A stretch of DNA of 64,000 nt. It comes from Synchiropus splendidus. Taxonomy: Eukaryota; Chordata; Actinopteri; Syngnathiformes; Callionymidae. Positions 43,301-49,800 of the stretch are shown here, one piece after another. A program made the position numbers and the translations under genes. The notes beneath the pieces are model-generated. The model searched no databases. It saw nothing but the letters and a program-made list of their open reading frames with translations, and was not told the DNA's origin. The stretch covers positions 22,962,501-23,026,500 of the forward strand of contig NC_071336.1 in assembly GCF_027744825.2 (NCBI RefSeq), read 5' to 3'. The stretch's first letter is position 1; every line of letters starts with the position of its first letter.

Positions 43301-46025
43301 CTGAACAAATGTAATGAACTTTCAAGACTGTCATTACCTCGCAGCTGGTGAACGGTACACTTCAAAGGAATCAAAACATGGAACGAGTGTTTGTAGCTTC
43401 TGGCCCTTCAGTGAAATCTTTCAATCGCTGAAAAGGATGTTTTCTGTTTCAGCTCGACAAGAACTGTTTCACCAGGCAAGAGAAGACAAGGAGACAAACT
43501 ACTAATCTTTCTGTCCAGTCATATGCCCTGTCCAGTAATTTCATCTCTCCCGACATTAAAACCAAACTCAGTCACGTGATGAGCCAAACTACAATATTTA
43601 GTATTTAGTATGCAAGTACTTTTAAGTGGCTTAAAATAGCTCAAATGATCTCCAGATGCATCCAAGTCATGTTTAAAAAGTTCAAGCGCACAAATAGGAG
43701 ATCACCAGCACCACAGGTTGATGTCATGACCTATAAGGTTTAGTGTTCCAGACTGGCTGGAAAGAGGAATTCTTCTGGGAAAAAAAATCAAAATTCAAAA
43801 ACATTGATTTGTAGGTAAAAGGTGATTTGATGAAAGATAGGAAAGCGGGTGGATGTTTGGGCTCCAAGAAAGAAAGCAGACTGTTTACTCTGATGTGAGT
43901 CAGTGGTAGAGGTGGACATTTTGTGTCTTGAAGCTCACCACACAGAGGCCATGTGTAAAAATTTGCCTTCAAACACTGAAATGGTCGCTGATTTCCGCCT
44001 GTGTTTCAACTCCATCAAACACTTGGTCAGTGTTTGGAGGGTTGACCCCTTGTGTGACTGAGTTTGACACCCATGTTTTAGTGTAAAGCATCTCTCTGCT
44101 TCACCACTGACTTGCGTCCTCCCCCACAACATAAGAGGCGGTAGCTTTCTCCTTGATGCACAAACATACATCACCCTCGCGTCTTTCATCTAATTGCCTC
44201 CCATCTGGCTTTTGGAAGTCCACATTAATTGTCAACATTTACAACCTCCTGTCAAACGGCAAGGCTTGAACACTGTGCTCTTCGTGGGTCGCGACATCGG
44301 CATTTAATAGGAGGTGGCCTGTTTCTTGCATGACTGGAATTTATTTTAAGCCCCTGTGGGCCACAAAATAACATGGCAGGGAGGCTGGGTTTGGCCCCTG
44401 GGCCTTGACTTTGACACATTAGGTTTAGACTTTATGCTGTGCAGCATTAGGACATACAGGACATAGTATCCAAAGTGATGAGTGTTCACTATCTCTGGGG
44501 TTCAAACCCAGAACCACATGAACCAAAATGCATTCTCAGCTTCAAGCAAGCCAACAAATGTTTCCCAATCTAGGTGAAGTCAAGACAGATTTGAAGTCAG
44601 GTGCCACACATATGTTGTTCCATTTGGGAGGCGCTACAGCCATTGAGGAAGAGGCAAGCGGATTGGCCGATGATGACATGTTCATATCCAGTTTGGCGAA
44701 CAGTATGTTGTCAATTTCACTCTACAATAACAACATTTGAATAACAAGAGAGACGTACACAATGGTGCATAACTAACCCCTGGTTCAGCTGTGTGCCGGA
44801 AATGTCTCATATGCTAGTAATTTGTGATCTGCAGTTCCCCTATTCGCCCAACACCTGGTACTGCTATATATGTTACAAGTATATTAAGGGTGTTATTTGA
44901 TTTGTTTTGATGAAGTCAGGTGAAAAGTAAAAAAAATGAAGCACAAACTTTCTATCTGCAATCATCACAAACATCTGGACTCAGATTTACCTTCAAGTAT
45001 ATAAACACACTCTGTGTCTGGGGGGTATTTGTCGGGGTATTTGGGAGAAGTGAAGAGTCCTCCTTCTGGTTCCTTCACCCATGTTCCACACTGGCCAGCT
45101 GGCTTGACTCCAGAATTGTTTTTCACTGAGACCAGAGAACAGCAATTGAGATGAACATTCAGACGAGAGGGACACAGTCGAGCGTGTGTGGATTCTGAGC
45201 ATCAAAAAGTACCTGTTGTGTCCTTCTTTGTTGCACCACACCAGCCAAGTATGAGAAGACTTGCAACAGCTGTCGACAAAAAGAAACCAAAACATGTTTC
45301 ACCAACGGCTTCCCTCATTCTCGTTCCTCTTGGTTGATGATTTCTTGTTGTGCTTCAAATAGGTTGAGTCAGCAAAGAGCTCATTTATGGTTATGGATTT
45401 CATCTGCTCCACATCAGCAGTATGCTAATAGAATTTAGAAGTGCCACCAAAAATCCTTGGAAGGAGCAATAGTATCAGAGTGATGTTTGATCTGTAATCA
45501 CGTGTAATGGTTTCAATTAAATCCGAGTTCAGGATGCTATAAAACTGTCAGCCACAATTCCATGTCATTAAATGCTTGACCTCCGTAGAACCTTTTCATC
45601 GGCCCACCGCCCCAAATAAATAAATAAGTGTATGAAGAAAAAAAAAAAAGGTAAGGTAAGGAGGTTAAAAGTAGTACAAAGGACGTTTATACATCTTTGA
45701 ACACACTGAAATGATGAAATGTTTTCAGGATGAAAGGAACAATACAATGCACATTACTGGCATTTATGTGCATTATTCACGTAATTTTTTTTTTTATTTT
45801 ACATTTATATCGTATATATTTTTCTTTTTCACCTAAAAAGGAAAAAAAAATGTATTGCCAATATAATTTGGATGGTTTTTAAACAGAGAATTATACATCC
45901 CAGTGCAACGTAAGCTTTGAAACTATAGCTGTTGCCATACACCAAAATCCCCATAGTATGCTGAGATGTGGAACGCGCCAAAGAAGTGCCGTCTTACCGT
46001 GAAGGAAGCGGTGTCCATGTACCAT
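200..46025 (-). CDS. neto1: neto1-type gene, 5' half (CUB-domain glutamate-receptor auxiliary protein), eight exons, 3' end outside window
   Basis: This is a join of eight minus-strand exons: 46025-45998, 45269-45213, 45125-44991, 43194-42946, 6540-6499, 6321-6194, 886-804 and 345-200. All boundaries are AG/GT and all phases agree, giving 289 codons plus one base. The product starts with a signal peptide (residues 1 to about 22), then CUB1 (about 41-155; cysteine pairs 41/68 and 96/118), a proline-rich linker (157-171) and CUB2 (172 to about 287; cysteine pairs 172/202 and 229/251). NETO proteins are type I membrane proteins that bind and modulate kainate receptors; NETO1 also associates with NMDA receptors. 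[18 protein letters not shown] and a cysteine at 79 match my recollection of NETO1 rather than NETO2. Sequons occur at N31, N87 and N153. The LDLa module, transmembrane helix and cytoplasmic tail lie off the left edge. Whether this is one of two fish duplicates cannot be told here. Confidence 0.93.
346..803 (-). other. neto1 intron, 458 bp
   Basis: A short AT-rich intron between the two CUB2 exons. It runs from donor GTAGGT at 803 to acceptor CTCTTAG at 346. No repeat or other feature was recognised. Confidence 0.85.
804..886 (-). CDS. neto1: neto1 exon: middle of CUB2 (residues 214-240)
   Basis: This 83-bp exon has acceptor TTTTTGTGGAACAG and donor GTAGGT. It starts in phase 0 and ends with two bases of Ser241. 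It encodes [20 protein letters not shown] followed by VAVYDGG. This is the CUB core around the third cysteine (Cys229). Asn232 sits where calcium-binding CUB domains carry an aspartate, so CUB2 probably lacks the calcium site that CUB1 appears to keep (inference). The exon is short and was placed by motif and phase. Confidence 0.95.
2316..2405. repeat. (AT)n microsatellite, 90 bp
   Basis: An uninterrupted alternating TA/AT run of about 45 units inside a neto1 intron. It is likely length-polymorphic and a possible assembly weak point. Confidence 0.97.
4571..5390 (-). mobile_element. Deleted Tc1-like transposon (Tc1/mariner)
   Basis: The left end reads TACACTACCGTTCAAAAGTT, the terminal repeat of a Tc1-like family very common in fish. 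The transposase would be on the minus strand. Recognisable pieces are the N-terminal DNA-binding region ([25 protein letters not shown] near 5200-5330) and [20 protein letters not shown] near 5120-5185. These lie in different frames, so the gene is frameshifted. The text then jumps near 5065-5075 from the AKRTQHF region to the C-terminal, near-end sequence, so the part that would carry the DDE catalytic core is missing. No right-hand terminal repeat is seen; homology fades at about 5390. It is a dead fossil copy. The family match and expected layout come from memory. Confidence 0.88.
6194..6321 (-). CDS. neto1: neto1 exon: first half of CUB2 (residues 171-213)
   Basis: This 128-bp exon has acceptor TGTGTTGCAG and donor GTCAGT. 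It encodes [20 protein letters not shown], then [20 protein letters not shown] and SK, and ends in phase 0. Cys172 and Cys202 are the first CUB2 disulfide. The [16 protein letters not shown] stretch is nearly identical to mammalian NETO1 as I know it, whereas NETO2 has a more divergent segment here; this is one of the main reasons for the paralogue call. The (CA)n-like tract just upstream belongs to the intron. Confidence 0.96.
6322..6498 (-). other. neto1 intron, 177 bp
   Basis: A compact intron between the 42-bp linker exon and the first CUB2 exon. It contains a short CA-rich tract near the acceptor (about 6326-6362). Confidence 0.88.
6499..6540 (-). CDS. neto1: neto1 42-bp linker exon between CUB1 and CUB2 (residues 157-170)
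   Basis: The acceptor is a good pyrimidine tract ending TTTCCTCAG. The exon encodes (D)[13 protein letters not shown] and ends with T, which joins CA of the next exon to make Ser171. The PDF-x-DLG motif followed by a proline-rich run is the NETO linker. Two overlapping donors exist: T|GTAGGT and, four bases downstream, TGTAG|GTATAC. Only the first keeps the frame (LPSCQYDM); the second would run into TGA within five codons. The exon was placed by this motif and by phase, since it is far too short for open-frame detection. It lies 36.4 kb from the CUB1 exon but only 177 bp from the next one. Confidence 0.9.
7449..7494. repeat. (CT)n/(CA)n compound microsatellite
   Basis: A CTCTCT run followed by ATACACACACACAC in the large neto1 intron. 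Confidence 0.85.
11150..11505 (-). mobile_element. LINE reverse-transcriptase fragment, copy 1 (degenerate)
   Basis: On the minus strand the segment decodes in pieces as [31 protein letters not shown] and GKVYKAVV, broken by stops and frameshifts. This is the 3' part of a non-LTR retrotransposon polyprotein, downstream of the reverse-transcriptase core, of a family widespread in fish. The YLGSTVQ piece present in copy 2 is deleted here. It shares long blocks with 12530-12830, such as ATGCAGAGATAAAGA and TTCCCCCACTGTGGGACAAA-type text, in the same orientation. Confidence 0.72.
12270..12820 (-). mobile_element. LINE reverse-transcriptase fragment, copy 2 (degenerate)
   Basis: The minus strand decodes, in the right order, as [75 protein letters not shown] and [20 protein letters not shown]. 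These are the hallmark C-terminal motifs of a fish LINE ORF2. The reading frame is broken by stops and shifts, so the copy is inactive. It is about 1.1 kb from a sister fragment in the same orientation. The exact clade (for example RTE- or L2-like) was not resolved by eye. Confidence 0.85.
14451..14496. repeat. (TA)n(GA)n compound microsatellite
   Basis: TATATATATA passes directly into GAGAGAGAGA with one interruption, inside the large neto1 intron. Confidence 0.9.
15365..15383. repeat. Short (GT)n microsatellite
   Basis: About nine uninterrupted GT units in intron sequence. Confidence 0.85.
16526..16883. mobile_element. MITE-like short DNA transposon with inverted ends
   Basis: The left end reads TACAGTAATGTCCGGACTAC. 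The reverse complement of the right end reads TACCGTGAATTCCAGACTAT. These pair as imperfect terminal inverted repeats around about 310 bp of non-coding interior. Sequences starting with a near-identical string are common in fish genomes. No clear target-site duplication was found, so the superfamily is left open. Confidence 0.6.
23279..23302. repeat. Short (AT)n microsatellite
   Basis: About twelve AT units with one G interruption in the large neto1 intron. Confidence 0.85.
24821..24858. repeat. Perfect inverted repeat, 14-bp arms
   Basis: The arm GATATTGTGGGTGT at 24821-24834 is repeated in exact reverse complement at 24845-24858 around a 10-base spacer, GCCCTGCAGT. It would form a stable hairpin in single-stranded DNA or RNA. 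No poly-T run follows and no gene lies nearby. Confidence 0.9.
25300..25384. repeat. (AT)n microsatellite, 85 bp
   Basis: An uninterrupted AT run. A short (GGT)n tract lies just before it (25278-25295) and a shorter (TA)n run at about 25219-25236, so this is a microsatellite-rich patch. Confidence 0.96.
27417..27655. mobile_element. hAT-like non-autonomous element
   Basis: The left end CACACGTGCCAAACTC and the reverse complement of the right end CAGAGGTGTCCAACTC agree at 12 of 16 bases. Both fit the CAGGGGTGTCAAACTC end typical of short vertebrate hAT elements. The interior has the usual GGCC-rich text (GAATTTGGCCCGC). The flanking 8-mers do not match, so one end may be slightly off or decayed. 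There is no coding capacity. Confidence 0.58.
29080..29700. repeat. TATCGG-rich interspersed repeat, probably a decayed DNA transposon
   Basis: The right end reads, on the minus strand, AGGGTTCGACCGATAGTGCC and then repeated CGATATC-type words. The left part has several ATCGGTCC and ATCGGCC words (29110-29160). Fish genomes carry many elements with this AGGGTTCGACCGATA end. Boundaries are approximate and no target duplication was found. Confidence 0.4.
32794..33260. repeat. Possible end of a hAT-type interspersed repeat
   Basis: CTAGGGCGGTCAATATG followed by GATTGATCGC resembles the start of a common fish hAT repeat that begins TAGGGCTGTCAA and continues with ATCG-rich text. The right end was not found, so the extent is a guess. 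Confidence 0.3.
34658..34880. mobile_element. hAT-like MITE, 223 bp
   Basis: The left end is CAGGGGTGTCCGGACTGTTC and the reverse-complemented right end is CAGGGGGGTCTCAAAGGGCT. Further in, both ends share GGGC, CTGTGG and GCAGGTTT. CAGGGGTGTCC is a classic hAT terminus. The flanking 8-mers AACAAGAA and ATGTAGAA match at 5 of 8, a weak target-site duplication. The interior is non-coding. Confidence 0.72.
42218..42284. repeat. 24-bp direct repeat around an 18-bp perfect palindrome
   Basis: ATGTGAACTCAAGCAAAAAT plus GAAG occurs at 42218-42241 and again, identical, at 42261-42284. Between them lies GAATCAGAATTCTGATTC (42241-42258), a perfect 18-bp palindrome. It lies in the large neto1 intron about 660 bp past the CUB1 donor. 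Confidence 0.9.
42504..42825. repeat. Diverged tandem duplication, about 180-bp unit
   Basis: Unit 1 begins AATAATTATTTGAAGCA at 42504 and unit 2 begins AATAATTATTTGAAGCA at 42684. Both continue with TTTCATTGGC, then GACTGG, AAACAG, ATGCTAACAAAA, GCTAA and GGCAAGAGC. The copies differ by substitutions and small gaps, so the duplication is old. It ends about 120 bp from the CUB1 exon. It has no coding content. Confidence 0.85.
42946..43194 (-). CDS. neto1: neto1 exon: bulk of CUB1 (residues 74-156)
   Basis: This 249-bp exon has acceptor CTGTTCTCTCCCAG and donor GTACGAG. It encodes [20 protein letters not shown], then [38 protein letters not shown] and [18 protein letters not shown]. It holds the second CUB1 disulfide (Cys96/Cys118). 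Acidic residues at Glu91, Asp99 and Asp140 sit where calcium-binding CUB domains place their ligands, so CUB1 may bind calcium (inference). The extra Cys79 matches the position seen in NETO1. N87 and N153 are in sequons. The exon is the most strongly conserved part of the gene here, and a diverged tandem duplication lies about 120 bp past its donor. Confidence 0.97.
43195..44990 (-). other. neto1 intron, 1.8 kb
   Basis: The intron splits CUB1. A stretch at 44350-44420 (TTGGCCCCTGGGCCTTGACT and TTTGACACA) looks like one end of a hAT-like repeat. Otherwise only chance open frames are present. Confidence 0.85.
44350..44420. repeat. Fragment of a hAT-like repeat (one end)
   Basis: GGGCCACAAAAT and TTGGCCCCTGGGCCTTGACT followed by TTGACACA match the usual terminal text of GGCC-rich hAT MITEs. 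The opposite end was not found. Confidence 0.4.
44991..45125 (-). CDS. neto1: neto1 exon: start of CUB1 (residues 29-73)
   Basis: This 135-bp exon follows the acceptor TTCTCTGGTCTCAG and is followed by donor GTAAAT. It starts with two bases completing Val29 and ends with one base of codon 74. It encodes a short variable stretch ([11 protein letters not shown]), then the first CUB strands: [12 protein letters not shown], then the [10 protein letters not shown] motif and TECVYILE. The Gly-Gly-x-hydrophobic-x-Ser-Pro-x-Tyr-Pro signature and Cys41/Cys68 are the standard opening of a CUB domain. The variable segment carries a possible N-glycosylation site at N31. The acceptor is chosen for its pyrimidine tract and phase; a different acceptor nearby cannot be fully excluded, but it would have to keep the phase. 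Confidence 0.92.
45126..45212 (-). other. neto1 intron, 87 bp
   Basis: A minimal-size intron with donor GTACTT at 45212 and a pyrimidine-rich acceptor. It separates the signal-peptide exon from the CUB1 opening exon. Confidence 0.88.
45213..45269 (-). CDS. neto1: neto1 exon: signal-peptide core (residues 10-28)
   Basis: This 57-bp exon has a pyrimidine-rich acceptor ending in GACAG and a donor GTACTT. It starts with two bases that complete Ala10, encodes [18 protein letters not shown] and ends with one base of the next codon. The hydrophobic stretch [12 protein letters not shown] is the signal-peptide h-region, with a likely cleavage after residue 22, just before TKK. The same VASL-then-GATKK pattern is found in mammalian NETO1 as I know it, which anchors the gene assignment. 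Only 87 bp of intron separate it from the next exon. Confidence 0.88.
45270..45997 (-). other. neto1 first coding intron, 728 bp
   Basis: An AT-rich intron after the start-codon exon, with A/T homopolymer runs near 45640 and 45785-45850. No other feature was seen. Confidence 0.85.
45998..46025 (-). CDS. neto1: neto1 exon with start codon (residues 1-9)
   Basis: The minus strand reads ATG GTA CAT GGA CAC CGC TTC and on to CAC G, then the donor GTAAGAC at 45997. This gives MVHGHRFLH, and the last G joins CT of the next exon to make Ala10. The start lies in a strong context (G at -3, G at +4). An in-frame TAG sits 12 codons upstream at 46061-46059, so no earlier start is possible if the leader is contiguous. 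The short basic N-terminus followed by a hydrophobic run in the next exon is a normal split signal peptide. It resembles the mammalian NETO1 N-terminus in length and in its M-x-H-G beginning. Confidence 0.87.
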
Positions 46026-46106
46026 GTCTATTCCTTTCACAAACCGCTTCAGGCTCAACTAATTCCATTTAGATGTGGGGATACTTGGTGCGGAAAAGAG
46101 AGTTTT
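46026..46106 (-). other. neto1: Possible 5'-UTR part of the neto1 start exon
   Basis: Upstream of the ATG on the minus strand, an acceptor-like sequence (TTTGTTTGCCCAG) ends at 46107. This suggests the start exon may begin at 46106, with the rest of the leader on an upstream non-coding exon. Alternatively the leader is unspliced from the CpG-rich region. The stretch contains the in-frame stop at 46061-46059. Confidence 0.4.
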
Positions 46107-46199
46107 CTGGGCAAACAAATCAGACCGGGAAACATCTCATTATTAGAAACCAGATAAAGCCCAAAAATACTCCTGGAATAAAACAAGTACTCCTGGGTG

Positions 46200-46850
46200 T
46201 TTGTTCGCCGAACTAATCACCAGTTTCGTAGAGGACCAAAAACAGTTCTAAACACTCGCCCGATTTCCATCCGAACGTTTCTAAAACCTTTTGGTGCTTC
46301 TGGTGCACTGAAGGGATTAATAGTCCCGTCATCAGCGCTTCTCTAATCGCTCCACCTTTGTGATCTTCTCTTCAGAAACATCATCCGCATCCTCCGTCTG
46401 TCCTCTTTGGTCCCTTTATCAGGAGAGTGGCTCCCCCTGGAACACGGGGAACCGCGGCGCAACACTCATCGCTGCGTGCTCTCTGCGGTCTTTTCTCGCT
46501 CCTGAACGGCGCGTAAAATCCAGACTCAACCGAGTGTTTTGTTGATCAAAAGTGGTTTCTTGAAATGAAAAAGGACTCTCGCGTACAGTGTGACCCGAGT
46601 CTGTGCTCCTGCTCCGGCTGCTGTCAAGTGTGCTGCTCTTTTTCTGCAGCCACTGAACGCATCATCACCCTCCTCCTTCCTTCGCTCAACACCGGCTGCC
46701 CAATGCGCCACAATCACCGACGCACGGAACTTCGCCAAGATGAGACTTCACTGTGTGAGCTTGTCTTTTACTACAGGCTTGTGCCGCAGAACTGAGTCGC
46801 ATCTGCAGAGGGTACCGGAATGAACGGTAAGGTGTGAAGCAAAAGAAAGC
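46200..46850 (-). promoter_or_regulatory. CpG-rich block, likely neto1 promoter and first non-coding exon
   Basis: CpG dinucleotides are clearly denser here than in the AT-rich flanks, for example around 46445-46520 (ACGGGGAACCGCGGCGC, GAACGGCGCG) and 46590-46830. The block lies a few hundred bases 5' of the neto1 start codon in transcription direction, where a CpG-island promoter is expected. Several open frames cross it on both strands, but none resembles a known protein, and they are best explained by high GC. A TATAAAG match on the minus strand (46903-46909) lies just upstream but may be chance. No transcription start can be assigned by eye. Confidence 0.5.
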
Positions 46851-49800
46851 AAACAGCAAAAGGATAAACAACAACAATTAAAGCATACACAAAATTCCTT
46901 GCCTTTATAATAAATACGTCAACATACTGCCTTATATAAACATCTTTTTTTCACACTAGCAGGTGAAACGCAACTAATGGAAATTCATCGTAATCTGTTC
47001 TGGTGAAATGGTCGTTCAATTTTACAGTGTTGTGCAAATCAATGTGCTGTGTAGATTGTGACTAGACACCACACCAAAGGTCTTCAAACAAGTCCTCAAA
47101 GGGCCTGGGATGGTGCAGGTTCGAACCCTCATAAATGAACCTATCTCCATGTTTCATGTCATTGGTTAAACTAAGCCTGTGTTTAAGGCATAGCCAGCGA
47201 TTTTCAGAAACGGAAATTTCAGCCTTTCCGTTTTGAAAAATAATCACGTTCGTACAAGCATGGGTATGTCTGCTGCTTGGTTAGCCTCCCAGACCTCCCC
47301 AAAAAAGGAACAACGGCAACCCAGATGTTGCTCTGAAGGTCAGTCACACTTTTGAAGCAAGTGCAAGTTCTTTCGCATCGTGTTTAATATCTGCCATTCC
47401 TCCATTTTGCCCTGTTTATGTGCAGCCAGTTTTTGAAAAGTGTTTTTTCCAGGGGCGAATTCTCTCTTTATGAAAAATGAAGAGTGCAAACGCCGGGATA
47501 TTTCTTAATTTCCTCAAAAACGTGCTCACGTTGCTGATCACTTTTTTTTACACTTTTCAATGTGGTTCAGCAACAAATGCCTTTGTTATTGTTTAGAAAT
47601 AAAGTCATACATTTATAAAGCAACATCCTGAACTTAAGAATAATGTTGATGTGGACAGTGAAAAGGTAAAGGAAAGAGTATGTTTGCTGCCAAGTCCTCC
47701 TCACGGTGCCTTTTTAGTTTGACATGCCTGAGGAACATTCAAAGAAAGACAGCCTGGTTTCATCCGTACTGAATTTCCATAACCACCCCTCTGTGGTGAA
47801 GCAGCGTCTCTCCTCAAATAAGCTCATAACCCAACAAAGAATCAAGGCACCAGCAAGAAAAGGAAGCGCCTCTATCTGTGCTCTTGTCCTATCAGATAGG
47901 AATGGAAAAATTTGCGTAAAAGTGACCTAGCGCTTTGAAAACAGCGTGGAAGATCGCAAGCAAGCACAGCACAGATTCAAGGAATCAGTCCACACTCCAT
48001 CTTTCCTCTTTTTAAAATTGGTGTCACTGGTGCACAATCATGTCAGTGAACAGACCAAATAAATATTCTGGTTCTTCCAAACAGGTAGAACTCACCCATC
48101 TTCTTGCATTCATGCTGTGTCCTGCAAACAAAAGACTGATGCTGGAAAGTCAGATCTGAGAGTTGTGTTTCCTGAAGTGCATGGTAGACACCAGAAATCC
48201 AAAATTCTCCTTGTGATTTGTAAGAGTTCAGTTGGCCTCTCAAACGACCGGCTCTATTTTCCATCCTGTTACTCAGTGTAGCCTGTTATTCACCTCACAC
48301 AGTTGCTTGTTGGTGGCAGGAAATGGTTTTGACTTTGAACTGTTTTTGGAACTGTACTGACTAATAATTTGCAATTTAGTCCTTTTCTCATCATATTATA
48401 AATCATCCAAGGAGTGAGCAGGAATTATGGTTGTGGAACAGCTTTTTATAAAGAAATAATTGAACAAGTTAGTCACATGATTCTTTGATAAATAAACATA
48501 AATTTATAAACTTGGATCTCAAGTTCCAATGGACAGTGGATTTTCTATGTTTCCAACTATGGATAACAGATGTAGAGAATGGAATGTTTAAGCATTGGAC
48601 TCAAATGTTCTGATGGCAAAATCGCTTGCACCACTTGGATACTTGGAGTCAATAATTTTCACTGCTGTTTCAGGCGTCCACAGGATTCCACTGACCTTAA
48701 ACAATGTAGTTGTATGCCAGGCCTATAGTGGGCACTGTCACGCTCTACAAACAAACTGAGAAGACGACACATTTTAATGAAAGAGCCGCTGAAGATTCAG
48801 TGTTGTGGTGAATCTTCACCGGTGCATTCAGTGGTGTTCATTTAGCTGTCTCACTCCAAAATAATTTCCAGGACTTCCTCAAATTCCTTCTCTTCCTGAG
48901 CACAGGTTCAAAATTTTGTTTGGTACTGGGGACAGAAGGGATCACAGAGAGACTATTTATCACTCCCTTTAAAGGAGTATCGAAAATGCCAGACACATGA
49001 GGATGAAAGGCCCAACTTTCTCTGTTCAACTATCTCTCTACATGAACAGTTCCTAAAAGACATGGTGGACGTGACAAACGACAGGGAGCACAATCCTAGG
49101 AAATAAAAAACACAAAGAATCTGTCTGCTGGCGAGAATTCTGATCCAAAATTTCAGATGAGCCACAGCAAAACCTTTTCTTTTACATTCGCTTCAATTTG
49201 TACTTATAGTTTTATCTCTCCTGCCTCCGTGAGTTCCGTCTTTCCCCTGTAAAACCACAAAACAAAGGCATCAGTCACAGTATTTATTATTGAGGACCCT
49301 CAATAATTCCATGATATAACTATTGTACGGGGGATTAAATTGACTACGTGGTCATGATAACACTTTTTTATTCTAAATGTAAAGAATTGGCACCATCAGT
49401 CACGCACTGCGCAGCACATTGGGTTTTTAAGTCCAAAGCAGATGACAAAGACTGAAACAAATATTTTTGTTGACATGAATGTTTGATAGAAATTCTTTGT
49501 ATGCTTCCTGTTGTTTATTTACTGCATTATCATATAAACTGTGCACTACTTAACAAACATAGCGCACCACCTTAATCATTGGTGAACGGGGAGATAAAGC
49601 AGCACTGCTATATGGGAATTATTTAAATGAGGCTTATCTGCCTGACTGTATGCAACAGTAGCCCTGGTGAATTTACCAGCAGCCTCCAGTTTAGCACTCT
49701 GGCATGTTCAAACTGTCTGAATGAATAGCGGCGAATCCGTCGAAGCCTCACAGAGAATTATTTCATTCAACAGCAGCCAGTGCCAGAGTCCAGATCTTTG

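Noticed and set aside
44490..44515. GGGGTTCAAACCC string resembling a tRNA T arm
   Set aside because: No matching acceptor, D or anticodon stems were found nearby.
45993..46157. Plus-strand open frame over the neto1 start exon
   Set aside because: The minus strand encodes the NETO1 N-terminus with a perfect donor, so this frame is a shadow.
46526..46823. Overlapping open frames on both strands in the CpG block, one cysteine-rich
   Set aside because: High GC lowers stop frequency. No known domain, no conserved start and no splice context; better explained as promoter and leader DNA.
47085..47135. GGTTCGAACCC string resembling a tRNA B box
   Set aside because: No A box or cloverleaf can be folded around it. 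It lies in GGCC/GCAGGTT text that resembles hAT repeat ends.
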